Shown here in pieces: positions 1 through 9,222 of a stretch of DNA of 64,000 bases (positions are counted from its first letter, which is position 1; each line of letters starts with the position of its first letter). The stretch comes from JAJVID01 sp963743425. GTDB taxonomy: Bacteria; Acidobacteriota; Blastocatellia; RBC074. A program made the position numbers and the translations under genes. The notes beneath the pieces were generated by a model that was not told the DNA's origin, ran no database searches, and saw nothing but the letters and a program-made list of their open reading frames with translations. Where the stretch lies: the NCBI GenBank assembly GCA_963743425.1, contig CAVUPU010000005.1:558001-622000 (forward strand), written 5' to 3'.

Positions 1-274
1 GCCCGTAGCCCTCGTAAGTGATCTCTTCGTAGCTGGCGCCTTCCAGTTCGCCTGTGCCCCGTTTGATGGCGCGATCGATCGTGTCGTTCGGCATGTTCGC
101 GGCCTTGGCGTCGTTGACGGCCTTGCGCAGGCGCGGGTTCTGGTTCGGGTCGCCGCCACCGGATCGCGCGGCGATGGTCAGTTCCTTGATCAGCTTCGTG
201 AAAAGCTTGCCGCGCTTGGCGTCAAGCGCGCCTTTTTTGTGCTTAATCGAGTGCCATTTTGAATGCCCTGACAT
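1..274 (-). CDS. yebC: YebC/PmpR family regulatory protein, N-terminal part
   Basis: The reverse strand from 274 reads an open frame off the left edge of the window. It begins MSGHSKWHSIKHKKG and continues with GGGDPNQNPRLR and IKRGTGE, the conserved N-terminus of the YebC/TACO1 family. These proteins are cytoplasmic; they have been described as transcriptional regulators and, more recently, as ribosome-associated factors helping translation of proline stretches. A GAGAGG ribosome binding site lies about 10 nt before the ATG. The C-terminal part is outside the window. It is divergent from recX. Confidence 0.93.
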   Translation of the reverse strand, partial: MSGHSKWHSIKHKKGALDAKRGKLFTKLIKELTIAARSGGGDPNQNPRLRKAVNDAKAANMPNDTIDRAIKRGTGELEGASYEEITYEGYG

Positions 275-444
275 AGGCCTAGTACCTCTCTATGATGTTT
301 GTCTGAGCGCAGGAAAATTATGTATGAAAGTAGGGGTCAATATAACACGCCTTTTTGGAAATCGTAAACTTACACCAGCGTTGTAAAAGCCCCGATTCGG
401 TCAGGCGCTTGACGAGCAGCCAGGCGCCGCTGCACGATTCCGCC

Positions 445-936
445 ATGACGAAGACTCCCTATGAGAAGACTTTCGAGCGAGCGATCAATCTGCTCTCCTA
501 CAAGCCGCGCAGTCTCGCCGAAATGCGCGCGCGATTGATGGAGAAGGACTGGGCGGAGGAAGCGGTCGTCGATCAGGTGCTCGCCAGACTCGAAGAGCTG
601 GGCTATCTGAACGATGAGGAGTTCGCCGCGAATTTCGCCCACTCGCGTCTGACGGCGAAGCCGATAGGCCGTTCACGGCTGCGCCGCGATCTCCAGCGCA
701 AAAAACTCCCGTCCGAAACCATCGAAAACACGCTCGACGAAGCTTACGAACAACTGAGCGAAGAGGAGTTGATCGAGCGCGCGATCAGCAAACGCGTGAG
801 ATTGAAGGGCGCGCCCACCGACCGCGAGGAAGCTAAGAGACTCTTCGATTATTTGATTAGGCGCGGGTTCAGTTACGACCTGGTCATCCGCAAAGTGCAT
901 GAGGCTGGCAAGGGAATCGAGGCGGAAGATGAGTAG
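445..936 (+). CDS. recX: RecX family regulatory protein
   Basis: 163 aa starting MTKTPYEKTFERAINLL. The three-helix repeats of RecX are visible: LLSYKPRSLAEMRARL, then LEELGYLNDEEFA, then LIRRGFSYDLV near the end. RecX modulates RecA filaments in recombination and SOS. The open frame extends 30 codons upstream to 355, but that stretch has no RecX character, so the ATG at 445 is preferred; no strong ribosome binding site is visible. No recA lies in the window. Confidence 0.85.
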   Translation: MTKTPYEKTFERAINLLSYKPRSLAEMRARLMEKDWAEEAVVDQVLARLEELGYLNDEEFAANFAHSRLTAKPIGRSRLRRDLQRKKLPSETIENTLDEAYEQLSEEELIERAISKRVRLKGAPTDREEAKRLFDYLIRRGFSYDLVIRKVHEAGKGIEAEDE

Positions 937-1040
937 CCGGCGCCCAAAACCTGCTACCGATTACAAAAAGCAACTTTCTCCGCTATACTGACCGTCGAAA
1001 GCGCGGAACAATACCGTCCACAAATGAGAGGGGGAATTAC

Positions 1041-2012
1041 ATGAGAAAGATTCTGTTAGCGTCGGGCGCCGTGGCGCTCATTTCGACTTCGTTACTATCC
1101 GCATCGCCGAAAATCCTTTCGGCCAATTCGGACGATTCGACCGATTCAATCGCGGCTTCCGCTCAGAAGGCCGGTCCGCAACTTCCGCATGAAGAGATCA
1201 TTCGCCGGTTCACGCAGAAAGAGAGCGAATTGCGCGAGATATGGAAAGAGTACACCTACACGCAGGAATCGAAGCTTCAGGTCTTAGGCCCCGCCGACAC
1301 GATCAGAGGCGAGTTCTATCAGGTCTCCGATTTCGTCTTTAACGACGCCGGCGTCCGCATCGAGCGCATCATCAAGGCGCCCCCGTCAACGCTCGATCAA
1401 ACGGGTCTGCAAATGACGGCGGAAGACAAGAACGCCCTCGTCAACCTGCAACCTTTCGCCCTCACCACCGAAGATCTGCCGAACTATTTCGTCAGCTATG
1501 TCGGCAAAGAGAAGGTCGACGATTTGAACACATATGTCTTCGACGTTATCCCGAAAGTGATGTCCAACAAGCGCGAACTCGAGCGGCTGCGCAAACAGAA
1601 GATCGAGGGGAAATTCTTTCAGGGAAAAATCTGGGTTGACGATGAGGACTTGCAGATAGTCAAGACGGCGGGCAAGACAGTCCCTGAGTTCCAGTACCGT
1701 TTCCCGAAGTTCGAAACCTATCGCGAAAACATTGACGGCCGGTTCTGGTTCCCGACATACACCTACGGCGACGATCATCTGGAATTCGACACCTCCAGCT
1801 ATCACGTGCGGATGGTCGTCAGATACAAAAACTATCGCCGCTTCACGTCCGACGTGAAGATTCTGGATGGCACCGAAGAGGTCAAGGATGAGAAGCCGGC
1901 GCCGGGCGCCAACCCTCCTGCCGGAACCACCGGGGGGAAGCCAGGAGAGAGCAAGAAAGAAGAAGTGAAGAAAGAGGAAGCGACTAAACCTAAACAACGT
2001 CCACGACCCTGA
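1041..2012 (+). CDS. Secreted LolA-like / outer-membrane-lipoprotein-sorting-like protein
   Basis: 323 aa. An N-terminal signal peptide (MRKILLASGAVALISTSLL, cleavage probably near residue 28) is followed by a long region with the spacing of LolA/LolB-like beta folds: VFDVIPK, then FFQGKIWVDDEDLQIVK and RFWFPTYTYGDD. Such proteins are exported and are often annotated as outer membrane lipoprotein-sorting relatives; the substrate here is unknown. The last 45 residues are rich in Pro, Lys and Glu and probably disordered. AGGGGG precedes the ATG by 6 nt. It stands alone between recX and the convergent rplS operon. Confidence 0.6.
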   Translation: MRKILLASGAVALISTSLLSASPKILSANSDDSTDSIAASAQKAGPQLPHEEIIRRFTQKESELREIWKEYTYTQESKLQVLGPADTIRGEFYQVSDFVFNDAGVRIERIIKAPPSTLDQTGLQMTAEDKNALVNLQPFALTTEDLPNYFVSYVGKEKVDDLNTYVFDVIPKVMSNKRELERLRKQKIEGKFFQGKIWVDDEDLQIVKTAGKTVPEFQYRFPKFETYRENIDGRFWFPTYTYGDDHLEFDTSSYHVRMVVRYKNYRRFTSDVKILDGTEEVKDEKPAPGANPPAGTTGGKPGESKKEEVKKEEATKPKQRPRP

Positions 2013-2047
2013 TACGCTCCGGCGGTAAATCGTTCGTAGCACCGGCC

Positions 2048-2118
2048 GTTCGTAGTACCGGCTTCAGCCGGAAGGTTTCCTTCACCAAGACCTTCCGGCT
2101 GAAGCCGGTACTACGAAC
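2048..2118. repeat. Inverted repeat, 28-nt perfect arms; copy 1 of family A
   Basis: Arms 2048-2075 and 2091-2118 are exact reverse complements (core GTACCGGCTTCAGCCGGAAGG) around a 15-nt loop. The same element recurs at 63587-63657. The rplS stop codon (2111-2113) lies inside the right arm. The element lies between the convergent ends of the LolA-like gene and rplS, so it could act as a transcript-end hairpin, though it has no T-run. Confidence 0.9.
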
Positions 2119-2509
2119 TTTTCATTTTTGCAGGCTGCTTGTCGCCACCGGAGGTCTGCTGGCGTGTGTCGCGCTCGCGGATACGGGCAGCCTTGCCGCG
2201 CAGTGCGCGCAGGAAATAGAGTTTTGCGCGGCGGACGCGCCCGTGCTTGACGACGTCAATGTGATCGATGATCGTCGCGTGGAGGGGGAATATGCGCTCG
2301 ACGCCTACGCCGAACGAGGTCTTGCGCACGGTGATCGTCTCGCTGACGCCTTTGCCGCGACGCGCGATCACAATCCCCTCGAACGCCTGCAACCGCTCCT
2401 TGGTCTCGCTCTCCTTGATCCGCACGTGAACGCGAACAGTGTCGCCGGGGATGAAATCAGGAATGTTGCTCTTCAATTGCGCTTTTTCGATGTCGTCTAG
2501 TTTGTTCAT
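2111..2509 (-). CDS. rplS: 50S ribosomal protein L19
   Basis: 132 aa. The family core is clear: IPDFIPGDTVRVHVRI, LQAFEGIVIARRGKG, then TVRKTSFGVGVER and VVKHGRVRRAKLYFLR. L19 sits at the interface of the 30S and 50S subunits. It is the last gene of the ffh-rpsP-khpA-rimM-trmD-rplS operon. GAGGTG lies 8 nt before the ATG. The C-terminal tail after RERDTRQ is unrelated to the family core, and its stop codon comes from a dispersed hairpin repeat. Confidence 0.97.
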   Translation of the reverse strand: MNKLDDIEKAQLKSNIPDFIPGDTVRVHVRIKESETKERLQAFEGIVIARRGKGVSETITVRKTSFGVGVERIFPLHATIIDHIDVVKHGRVRRAKLYFLRALRGKAARIRERDTRQQTSGGDKQPAKMKSS

Positions 2510-2536
2510 TGTCGTTTCACCTCTATGATTATTACC

Positions 2537-3286
2537 TTAACAACCTTCACGAATAACCTCGTCCAGCCAGCGCCTCTCCTCGTCAGTCAACGCTGCCTTC
2601 TCGATCAGATCAGATCGCATCTTCAAAGTCTTGAGTAATGCCGCGCGCCTTCGCCACTTCGCCACTTCGCCGTGATGACCACTCACCAGGACCTCGGGCG
2701 CGCGCCAACCGCGAAACTCCGCCGGGCGCGTGTAATGCGGATAATCCAGCAGCCCTTCGGAGAAAGAATCGCGCAAGGCCGAAGTCTCGCTGCCCAGCGC
2801 GTTCGGCAATAACCTCGTCACGGCGTCCACCACCACCATCGCGGGAATCTCGCCGCCCGTCAACACGTAATCGCCGATTGAAATTTCGTCGGTGATTAAA
2901 TGTTCGGCCACGCGCTCGTCAACGCCTTCATACCGCCCGCAGATCAGAATCATCCGCGAAAATTCATCCGCGAAGCGGTGGGCCTCGGCCTGATCGAAGA
3001 TGCGACCTTGGGGCGAGAGCAGGATTACGCTTGCGCGTTTCTCGGGCGCCTGATCTTCAGCCAGCATGGATTCGACAGCGCGAAAGATCGGTTCGGGCTT
3101 CAGCACCATCCCCTCGCCGCCACCGAACGGGCGGTCGTCAACCACGTGATGTTTATCGGATGTGAAAGAACGCAGATCGTGAATGACGATCTCGACGATT
3201 CCCTGCTGTCGCGCGCGCTTGATGATCCCGAAATCGAACGGCCCCGCGAAAAACTCCGGAAAGATGGTCAGCAGGTCGAAACGCAT
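2537..3286 (-). CDS. trmD: tRNA (guanine-N1)-methyltransferase TrmD
   Basis: About 250 aa from MRFDLLTIFPEFF. It methylates G37 of tRNAs with S-adenosylmethionine, preventing +1 frameshifts at proline codons. SPOUT-fold motifs are present: GGGEGMVLKPEP, CGRYEGVDERV and SIGDYVLTGGE. The open frame extends 20 codons further upstream, but the ATG at 3286 matches the family start and comes 1 nt after the rimM stop codon, which suggests coupled translation. Confidence 0.97.
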   Translation of the reverse strand: MRFDLLTIFPEFFAGPFDFGIIKRARQQGIVEIVIHDLRSFTSDKHHVVDDRPFGGGEGMVLKPEPIFRAVESMLAEDQAPEKRASVILLSPQGRIFDQAEAHRFADEFSRMILICGRYEGVDERVAEHLITDEISIGDYVLTGGEIPAMVVVDAVTRLLPNALGSETSALRDSFSEGLLDYPHYTRPAEFRGWRAPEVLVSGHHGEVAKWRRRAALLKTLKMRSDLIEKAALTDEERRWLDEVIREGC

Positions 3287-3287
3287 A

Positions 3288-3851
3288 TCATAAGTCCAGC
3301 AACCCTTCAGGCGGATTGACCACGATTCTTTTCCGCTCGGTGTCAATCTCGACGCAAATGCTCAGCGCGAGCGGGATCAGAACTTCACGGGCTCCGTCCC
3401 GGACTACGAGCAACGGCGCGGCGCCGTAATTTTGAACCTCTTCGACGCGACCGAGCTGTTGGCCTTCAATAGCGACCACCTCGCAACCGATCAGGTCGAA
3501 ATCGTAGTAGGTGTTTTCGGGCAGTTCAACCAGATGATCGCGCGGGACCATGACGCGCGCGTCTCGCAACTCTTCGGCGCAATTGACGCTGTCGCAGCCG
3601 GCGAATTTCAGAGCGACGCGCCCTTTATGCAGGCGCCAGTTTTCCAGATCGAGAAGGAGGAGTCGTCCGTCGGCGCGTTTGACATAAGCTCTGCTGAGTC
3701 TGGCGAAGCGATCCGGGAAATCGGTCAGCAGATCGGCGATGACCTCGCCGCGAAGTCCTTGTGGGCGGGCGATCCGCGCGACGCTGATCAAATCATCTTC
3801 TCTGACGTCGGGGCCAACGCCGGCGCGATCCTGTTTCCCGCAGTCGCTCAT
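3288..3851 (-). CDS. rimM: Ribosome maturation factor RimM
   Basis: 187 aa. It assists 16S rRNA processing and assembly of the 30S head. The N-terminal RimM barrel shows LISVARIARPQGLRGEV, and the C-terminal PRC-barrel shows YYDFDLIGCEVV and then ALSICVEIDTERKRIVVNPPEGLL. An N-terminal extension of about 20 residues precedes the domain. Its start overlaps the khpA stop by 4 nt (ATGA), so translation is probably coupled. Confidence 0.95.
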   Translation of the reverse strand: MSDCGKQDRAGVGPDVREDDLISVARIARPQGLRGEVIADLLTDFPDRFARLSRAYVKRADGRLLLLDLENWRLHKGRVALKFAGCDSVNCAEELRDARVMVPRDHLVELPENTYYDFDLIGCEVVAIEGQQLGRVEEVQNYGAAPLLVVRDGAREVLIPLALSICVEIDTERKRIVVNPPEGLLDL

Positions 3852-4078
3852 TCGAGGATTTCAAGCACGAATCGCTTTTTGAGCTTCGTTCCCGAGGCGT
3901 TGAGGACGGTGCGAATCGCGCGCGCGGTGCGCCCCTGTTTGCCGATGACTTTTCCCAGGTCACCTTCGGCGACGCGCAATTCGAGCACCGTCGCCTGATG
4001 TCCTTCGATCTCTTTGACGTTCACCTTCTCAGGATGATCAACCAGCGTCTGGGCTATCAACTCAACCAGCTCTTTCAT
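3848..4078 (-). CDS. khpA: KH-domain RNA-binding protein KhpA
   Basis: 76 aa, the usual length of the YlqC/KhpA family. A single KH domain carries the GxxG signature in GKVIGKQGRTARAIR, followed by KLKKRFVLEIL. KhpA binds RNA, often with KhpB, and has been linked to cell-size control. It overlaps both neighbours by 4 nt (rpsP upstream, rimM downstream), the conserved order for this operon. Confidence 0.95.
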   Translation of the reverse strand: MKELVELIAQTLVDHPEKVNVKEIEGHQATVLELRVAEGDLGKVIGKQGRTARAIRTVLNASGTKLKKRFVLEILE

Positions 4079-4335
4079 TGCGTCGTCTCCACAGCCTGCT
4101 GCTGTTCGCTCTTGCGAATCAGGTTCCGCACCGTGTCAGTCGGCTGCGCGCCGCATTTGAGCCAGTAGTTGATGCGATCGTGATCGAGCTTCAGCTCCAC
4201 CGGCTCGCGGCACGGGTTGTAATGGCCGACGATTTCGACAAAACGCCCGTCGCGCTTGGCTCGCTTTTCGGCTACGACGACCCGGTAAAACGGCTTCTTC
4301 TTCGCTCCCTGTCTTGTCAATCTGATTGCTAACAA
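4075..4335 (-). CDS. rpsP: 30S ribosomal protein S16
   Basis: 86 aa: LAIRLTRQGAKKKPFYRVVVAEKRAKRDGRFVEIVG, then YNPCREP and INYWLKCGAQPTDTVRNL, which is diagnostic for S16. The start codon is TTG, with GGAGG 9 nt upstream. It is the second gene of the operon, downstream of ffh after a short repeat-bearing gap. Confidence 0.96.
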   Translation of the reverse strand: MLAIRLTRQGAKKKPFYRVVVAEKRAKRDGRFVEIVGHYNPCREPVELKLDHDRINYWLKCGAQPTDTVRNLIRKSEQQQAVETTQ

Positions 4336-4382
4336 AGTAACTCACCTCCAAATGTAGTCAGGCCCGAATTATAGCAGACAGC

Positions 4383-4448
4383 GGGGAGTGGGGAATGGGG
4401 AATGGGGAATGGGGAATGGGTGAAACGTTTTTCCCCACTCCTCATTCC
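4383..4448. repeat. Heptamer array (GGGGAAT)n with inverted partner
   Basis: 4383-4420 is a run of the 7-nt unit GGGGAAT (about five units). 4433-4448 is a partial reverse complement, so the transcript can fold. It lies in the gap between ffh and rpsP, ending 5 nt before the ffh stop codon. Confidence 0.8.
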
Positions 4449-4452
4449 GCGC

Positions 4453-5856
4453 TCACCTGCGCTTCTTCTTCTTCTGTTTCTTCTTGCGCGAGCCGACGCC
4501 TGTCAGTTTACGCACGACCTTTCCTTTCAGACCGCCGAACATTCCGTCGCCGCTCATCAAGCGCCCCATCATGGTTTTCATTTCGACATACTGTTTGAGC
4601 AATTTATCAACGTCTTTGACCTTATTGCCGCTGCCCATCGCGATACGGCGGCGGCGCGACGCGCTGATGATCAGGTGGTTCTCGCGCTCGGCGGGCGTCA
4701 TTGAGTTGATGATCGCCTCTGTGCGCTTCATCTCCTTCTCCATCTGCGCCGACATTTCGGGCGTCATCTTCGGCATGCCTTTGAACATGTCGACGGGCAG
4801 CATCTCCAGAATGCCCGACACCGAGCCGAGCTTCTTCATCTGTTGAAGCTGATCGCGGAAATCTTCGAGCGTGAAGGCGTTCCGCTCCATCTTCTCCTGC
4901 AGTTCGAGCGCCTTCTGCTCATCGACCTCCTCCTGAACTTTTTCGATCAGCGACAGGACGTCGCCCATTCCCAGGATGCGCGAAACGATGCGTTCGGGAT
5001 AGAAAGGATCGAGCGCGTCGTACATTTCGCCGACGCCGACGAATTTGATCGGCTGCCCCGTGACCTCCTTGATCGAAAGAGCGGCGCCTCCGCGCGCGTC
5101 GCCCTCCATCTTGGTCAGGACGACTCCGGTCACGCCGATGCGGTCGTGGAACTCCTTCGCGCTCTTGACCGCGTCCTGCCCGGTCATGGCGTCGGCGACG
5201 AAGAGCGTTTCGACCGGAAACATTTCGGCCTTGATGCGCTGCAACTCTTCCATCAGCGCGTCGTCGATGTGCAAACGGCCCGCCGTATCGATCATCAGCG
5301 TGTCGAAGCCGACCTGCTCGCAATGTCGCTGCGCCGCTCGGCACAACTCGATCGGGTCGTCGACCCCCTCGCCTGCGAATACGGGAATGTTGATCGCCTT
5401 GCCGATGACCGCCAACTGGTCGCGCGCGGCGGGACGGTAGACGTCTACAGAGAGCAGCAGCGGATTGCGGTTCTGATTTTTATAGAGCCATTTCGCCAGC
5501 TTGCCCGTGGAGGTCGTCTTACCAGACCCCTGCAATCCGACGATCATCACCGAATTCGGGCGGCGCGAGGTGAATAACAATCGGCTGGATGTGCCTCCGA
5601 GCATCTCGACCATCTCGTCATAGACGATCTTGACGACCTGCTGACCGGGCGAAAGCTGCTGCAACACCTCCTGTCCGACGGCCTTGCTCCTGACCCGCTC
5701 GATGAAGTCTTTGACGACCCTAAAATTGACGTCGGCTTCGAGCAGCGCGATGCGGATCTCGCGCATCGCCAGATCGAGATGCTCCGGCGACAAACGACTT
5801 TCGCCGCGCAAATCCTTTAGAACTTTCTTGAGCTTGTCTGATAACGCCTCGAACAT
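4453..5856 (-). CDS. ffh: Signal recognition particle GTPase Ffh
   Basis: 467 aa. It binds signal sequences and 4.5S RNA and targets ribosomes to FtsY. Order: N domain (residues 1-85), G domain with Walker A GLQGSGKTTSTGKL near 106, DTAGRLHID and TKMEGDARGG, then a methionine-rich M domain (LEMLPVDMFKGMPKM, ISASRRRRIAMGSG). The tail is a run of Lys and Arg. It is the first gene of the ribosomal operon. The 185 nt upstream probably hold its promoter, but none is obvious. Confidence 0.97.
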   Translation of the reverse strand: MFEALSDKLKKVLKDLRGESRLSPEHLDLAMREIRIALLEADVNFRVVKDFIERVRSKAVGQEVLQQLSPGQQVVKIVYDEMVEMLGGTSSRLLFTSRRPNSVMIVGLQGSGKTTSTGKLAKWLYKNQNRNPLLLSVDVYRPAARDQLAVIGKAINIPVFAGEGVDDPIELCRAAQRHCEQVGFDTLMIDTAGRLHIDDALMEELQRIKAEMFPVETLFVADAMTGQDAVKSAKEFHDRIGVTGVVLTKMEGDARGGAALSIKEVTGQPIKFVGVGEMYDALDPFYPERIVSRILGMGDVLSLIEKVQEEVDEQKALELQEKMERNAFTLEDFRDQLQQMKKLGSVSGILEMLPVDMFKGMPKMTPEMSAQMEKEMKRTEAIINSMTPAERENHLIISASRRRRIAMGSGNKVKDVDKLLKQYVEMKTMMGRLMSGDGMFGGLKGKVVRKLTGVGSRKKKQKKKKRR

Positions 5857-6041
5857 AGGTCAATCACATGGAGAGCGATCTTTTATCGCATGCGAAACGG
5901 AGAGGATACGGACACGCGGACTGAGTGTCAAGGAGATGATCTTTCCGCAGGAGTCGTTCATGCATGTCGCGAGCGGCGACCGGAAAAGAATGAAAATCAA
6001 CAGGAGCGCATGCGCCGGCTGAGGTCCGGGCGCCGGAAATT

Positions 6042-6821
6042 TCACGTGATGTCAAAACGAGAATTGATCAGATACATCATATCAACGATCAGCACGGCGA
6101 TCGGCGGGTAGACCAGCGCGTACAAAAACGCGTCGGCGATTGTGACCTGATCCCAAAGTCGCGCCGATAGGCTTTCAATCAGCAGTCCGATCAAAACGCC
6201 AGCGCCGACCGAGATCAGATAACCGATGATCACGAAAGCCCACGCGGCGCTGCGCTTGAAACGCTTGTTGGGCCTCCTGACGGGACGCGTAACTGAGATT
6301 CTGTGCGGACGATAGGTGTAATAATCGAAATGCTCCTTGAGGCTCGTATACAGATGCCTGACTCCGATTGCGAACAGCAGGATCACTGTAACTTGCCAGA
6401 ACATGCTGGTCGGTTGGAACAATCCGGGATTCATCGCGACGATGAAGGTCGAGACAAACAGGGTGACGGTCGTATAGACGGCCTTGCCGCGCGCGCGCGT
6501 CTCTTCTCGCTCGCGCCGCAACCACTCATTGACGATGCGGTCGGCGCGCTCCTGGTAGTATGCGCGGCGCGCGGCGCGGGAGTTGGAGGCTTGGCGCGCG
6601 TAAGTGGCCGACGAGACAGCGCCCGTACGGTCGTAAGTTCTGCGACGTTCGGGGTCGATCAGCGTGTGATAAGCCTCATTGATCTGAGCGAATTTCGACT
6701 GGGCTGTCGGATCAGAATTGACGTCAGGATGATATTTGCGCGCCAACCGGCGGTAAGCGGATTTGATCTCATTGGAAGTGGCCGTGCGGTTGACGCCCAG
6801 CACAGCATACAGATCGCCCAT
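6042..6821 (-). CDS. Membrane-anchored J-domain protein
   Basis: About 259 aa from MGDLYAVLGV. The N-terminal J domain has the HPD motif (ARKYHPDVNSD) and the following FAQINEAYHTLIDPERRRTYD. Such domains recruit and stimulate DnaK. After an Arg-rich linker come about four hydrophobic segments (VYTTVTLFVSTFIVAMN, QVTVILLFAIGVRHLY, AWAFVIIGYLISVGAGVL, DAFLYALVYPPIAVLIV), so it is an integral membrane protein. GAGGGG sits about 10 nt before the chosen ATG; an in-frame start at 6872 is less likely. Confidence 0.85.
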   Translation of the reverse strand: MGDLYAVLGVNRTATSNEIKSAYRRLARKYHPDVNSDPTAQSKFAQINEAYHTLIDPERRRTYDRTGAVSSATYARQASNSRAARRAYYQERADRIVNEWLRREREETRARGKAVYTTVTLFVSTFIVAMNPGLFQPTSMFWQVTVILLFAIGVRHLYTSLKEHFDYYTYRPHRISVTRPVRRPNKRFKRSAAWAFVIIGYLISVGAGVLIGLLIESLSARLWDQVTIADAFLYALVYPPIAVLIVDMMYLINSRFDIT

Positions 6822-7071
6822 CTCCGATTCATCCCCTCGTTTGCGTGACAGCGCTATTTTACGCCTTCCCAAATCAGTTTCAAGGCTGGGATACTAACTG
6901 TTTATTCGCGAATATCGCTTTCGATTGCCTTGATCATTTCATTTGCCATTTGCTTGCTCAACAGTTCTCGCAATTTCCGTTGCGAACAACAATCCACAAG
7001 AACCTCCGGTCCGACCGTCTGAACTCAGGCCGTCTGAACTCGGGCGGCTGGTATCATCACAGAGACTAAGT
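6822..7071. other. Intergenic region
   Basis: Non-coding as far as can be seen, between the J-domain gene and the thiG end. It holds a short imperfect tandem repeat around 7011-7045 (GTCTGAACTC units) and is followed by a large inverted repeat. No RNA gene was recognised. Confidence 0.5.
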
Positions 7072-7187
7072 AGATCCAAAATCGGCGTAGGGGCAAGACC
7101 TGTGTGTCTGCCCCGGCCCCGCAAATTCGCCCGCTCCGAGGCAGACAGACAGGTCTGCCCCTACACTATGCCCCCAATTTTGGATCT
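7072..7187. repeat. Nested inverted repeat
   Basis: The outer arms AGATCCAAAAT (7072-7082) and its complement (7177-7187) enclose GTAGGGGCA (7087-7095) and its complement (7156-7164), with further pairing of the CAGACAG-type segments. It lies 20 nt beyond the thiG stop codon and resembles the other gene-end hairpins of this window. Confidence 0.75.
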
Positions 7188-7206
7188 GGTGAGATTGTCC
7201 TTCTGT

Positions 7207-7983
<777 letters not shown>

Positions 7984-7984
7984 A

Positions 7985-9124
7985 TCAAAAGATCGTCACC
8001 TTCACGGACAGGTACTTCCTCGGATTCTGGCGGAAATCGTAAAGCAGTTTCGTCACCTCGGCCGAGAGGTTGTTCGCGTTGTGATAAAGACGCTCGTCTT
8101 TGAGTATCATTCCCATCGTGCCTTCACCTCTCTCCAGGCGAGCCATGATGTGATTCAGCCTCTCGATCGTACTGCGCGCGTCGGCGTATATCTTTTCATC
8201 GTTGATAAATCTGCCGACCGTCCCCTCGCCGCGCTCGATCTTGGCGACCAAATTCTCCAGCCGGCCTGATGTCTGGTCCAGCCTGGCGACGAGCGAACTG
8301 GCGTCGTTGTAGAACTTATCATCCTTGAGCAGCCTGCCGATGGTGCCACGGCCTGAGCGGAGTTGGTTTTCGACCTGATCGGAGATGCTGCGCAGTTGGG
8401 TGATTGTGTCGGTCGCGTTTTTATAAAGCGCCGGGTCGCTCACGAATTGGCCCATACTCCCTTTGCCGCTCTTGACCTCTTGCATGAGGCTCTCGGCCGA
8501 GCGCACGGCGCTGTCGAGGTTTATATAGAACGACTCGTCGTAGAGAAATTTCCCGGCCGAGCCCTTGCCGGCTTTCATATTGCCGGTCATATCTCTGATG
8601 TCGGCGGCTATCACGTTGAGATGACCGACCGCCGTCTGCGCCGCGTTGATGATGTCGCCGACGCTCTTCTGGGCCACGCTGGGGATGCTGTCGCCGTCTC
8701 GGATAGGCTTGCCCGCGTTGGTGCCGGGGATGATGTCAATGACATTGTCGCCGAGCACGCCGGCGCTCTTGAGCACGGCCATCGAATCGGTGCGGATGCG
8801 CTCGACCGCCGGACTCCCGTCGAGCTTGCCGTCGATCTCCATGACGATCTCAATGTTGCTCTGCGAATCCTGGGAGCTGGGAATTTGACCGAAATTGATC
8901 TCAGTGACGCTGCCCACCTTCTTGCCCGAAAGACGCACCTCCGCGCCTTTGCGCAGCCCGTCGGCGCTCGCCATCTGAGTCCTGACGGTGGCGGTTCTGC
9001 CTATGCCCGGCAACTTGATGTCGCCGCTGACGGCAAAGATGACAAGGATCAGAATAGCCAGCGCCGAAAGAACCAGAATCCCTACGCGTAATTCCGAAAA
9101 ACTCGCTTGCTTACGTTGCGCCAT
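7985..9124 (-). CDS. mlaD: MCE/MlaD family phospholipid-transport protein with five C-terminal repeats
   Basis: 379 aa. One N-terminal membrane helix (VLSALAILILVIFAVSG) is followed by the MCE domain (residues about 40-140: ADGLRKGAEVRLSGKKVGSV, GDNVIDIIPGT). The rest holds five copies of a motif of the form GxGxxGxxxxDxxxYxNA (KGSAGKFLYDESFY, KGSMGQFVSDPALY, RGTIGRLLKDDKFY, EGTVGRFINDEKIY, EGTMGMILKDERLY), predicted helical. MCE proteins form hexameric rings for lipid transfer between membranes. It lies after mlaE and mlaF. Confidence 0.92.
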   Translation of the reverse strand: MAQRKQASFSELRVGILVLSALAILILVIFAVSGDIKLPGIGRTATVRTQMASADGLRKGAEVRLSGKKVGSVTEINFGQIPSSQDSQSNIEIVMEIDGKLDGSPAVERIRTDSMAVLKSAGVLGDNVIDIIPGTNAGKPIRDGDSIPSVAQKSVGDIINAAQTAVGHLNVIAADIRDMTGNMKAGKGSAGKFLYDESFYINLDSAVRSAESLMQEVKSGKGSMGQFVSDPALYKNATDTITQLRSISDQVENQLRSGRGTIGRLLKDDKFYNDASSLVARLDQTSGRLENLVAKIERGEGTVGRFINDEKIYADARSTIERLNHIMARLERGEGTMGMILKDERLYHNANNLSAEVTKLLYDFRQNPRKYLSVKVTIF

Positions 9125-9142
9125 AAAATGCCTCCAAAATTC

Positions 9143-9222
9143 CTGAACCGGGAATGGGACTTATAGGACTTAATAAGACACATGAGTTTTATTAAGTCCT
9201 ATAAGTCCCATTCCCGGTTCAG
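9143..9222. repeat. Perfect inverted repeat, 34-nt arms; family B (GGACTTATA-type)
   Basis: Arms 9143-9176 and 9189-9222 are exact reverse complements with a 12-nt loop. The unit GGGACTTATAGGACTTA recurs in the hairpin at 57895-57972 and in the array near 50457. The mlaF stop codon (9219-9221) is inside the right arm. It lies between mlaF and mlaD of one operon, so it may set their relative expression. Confidence 0.92.
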
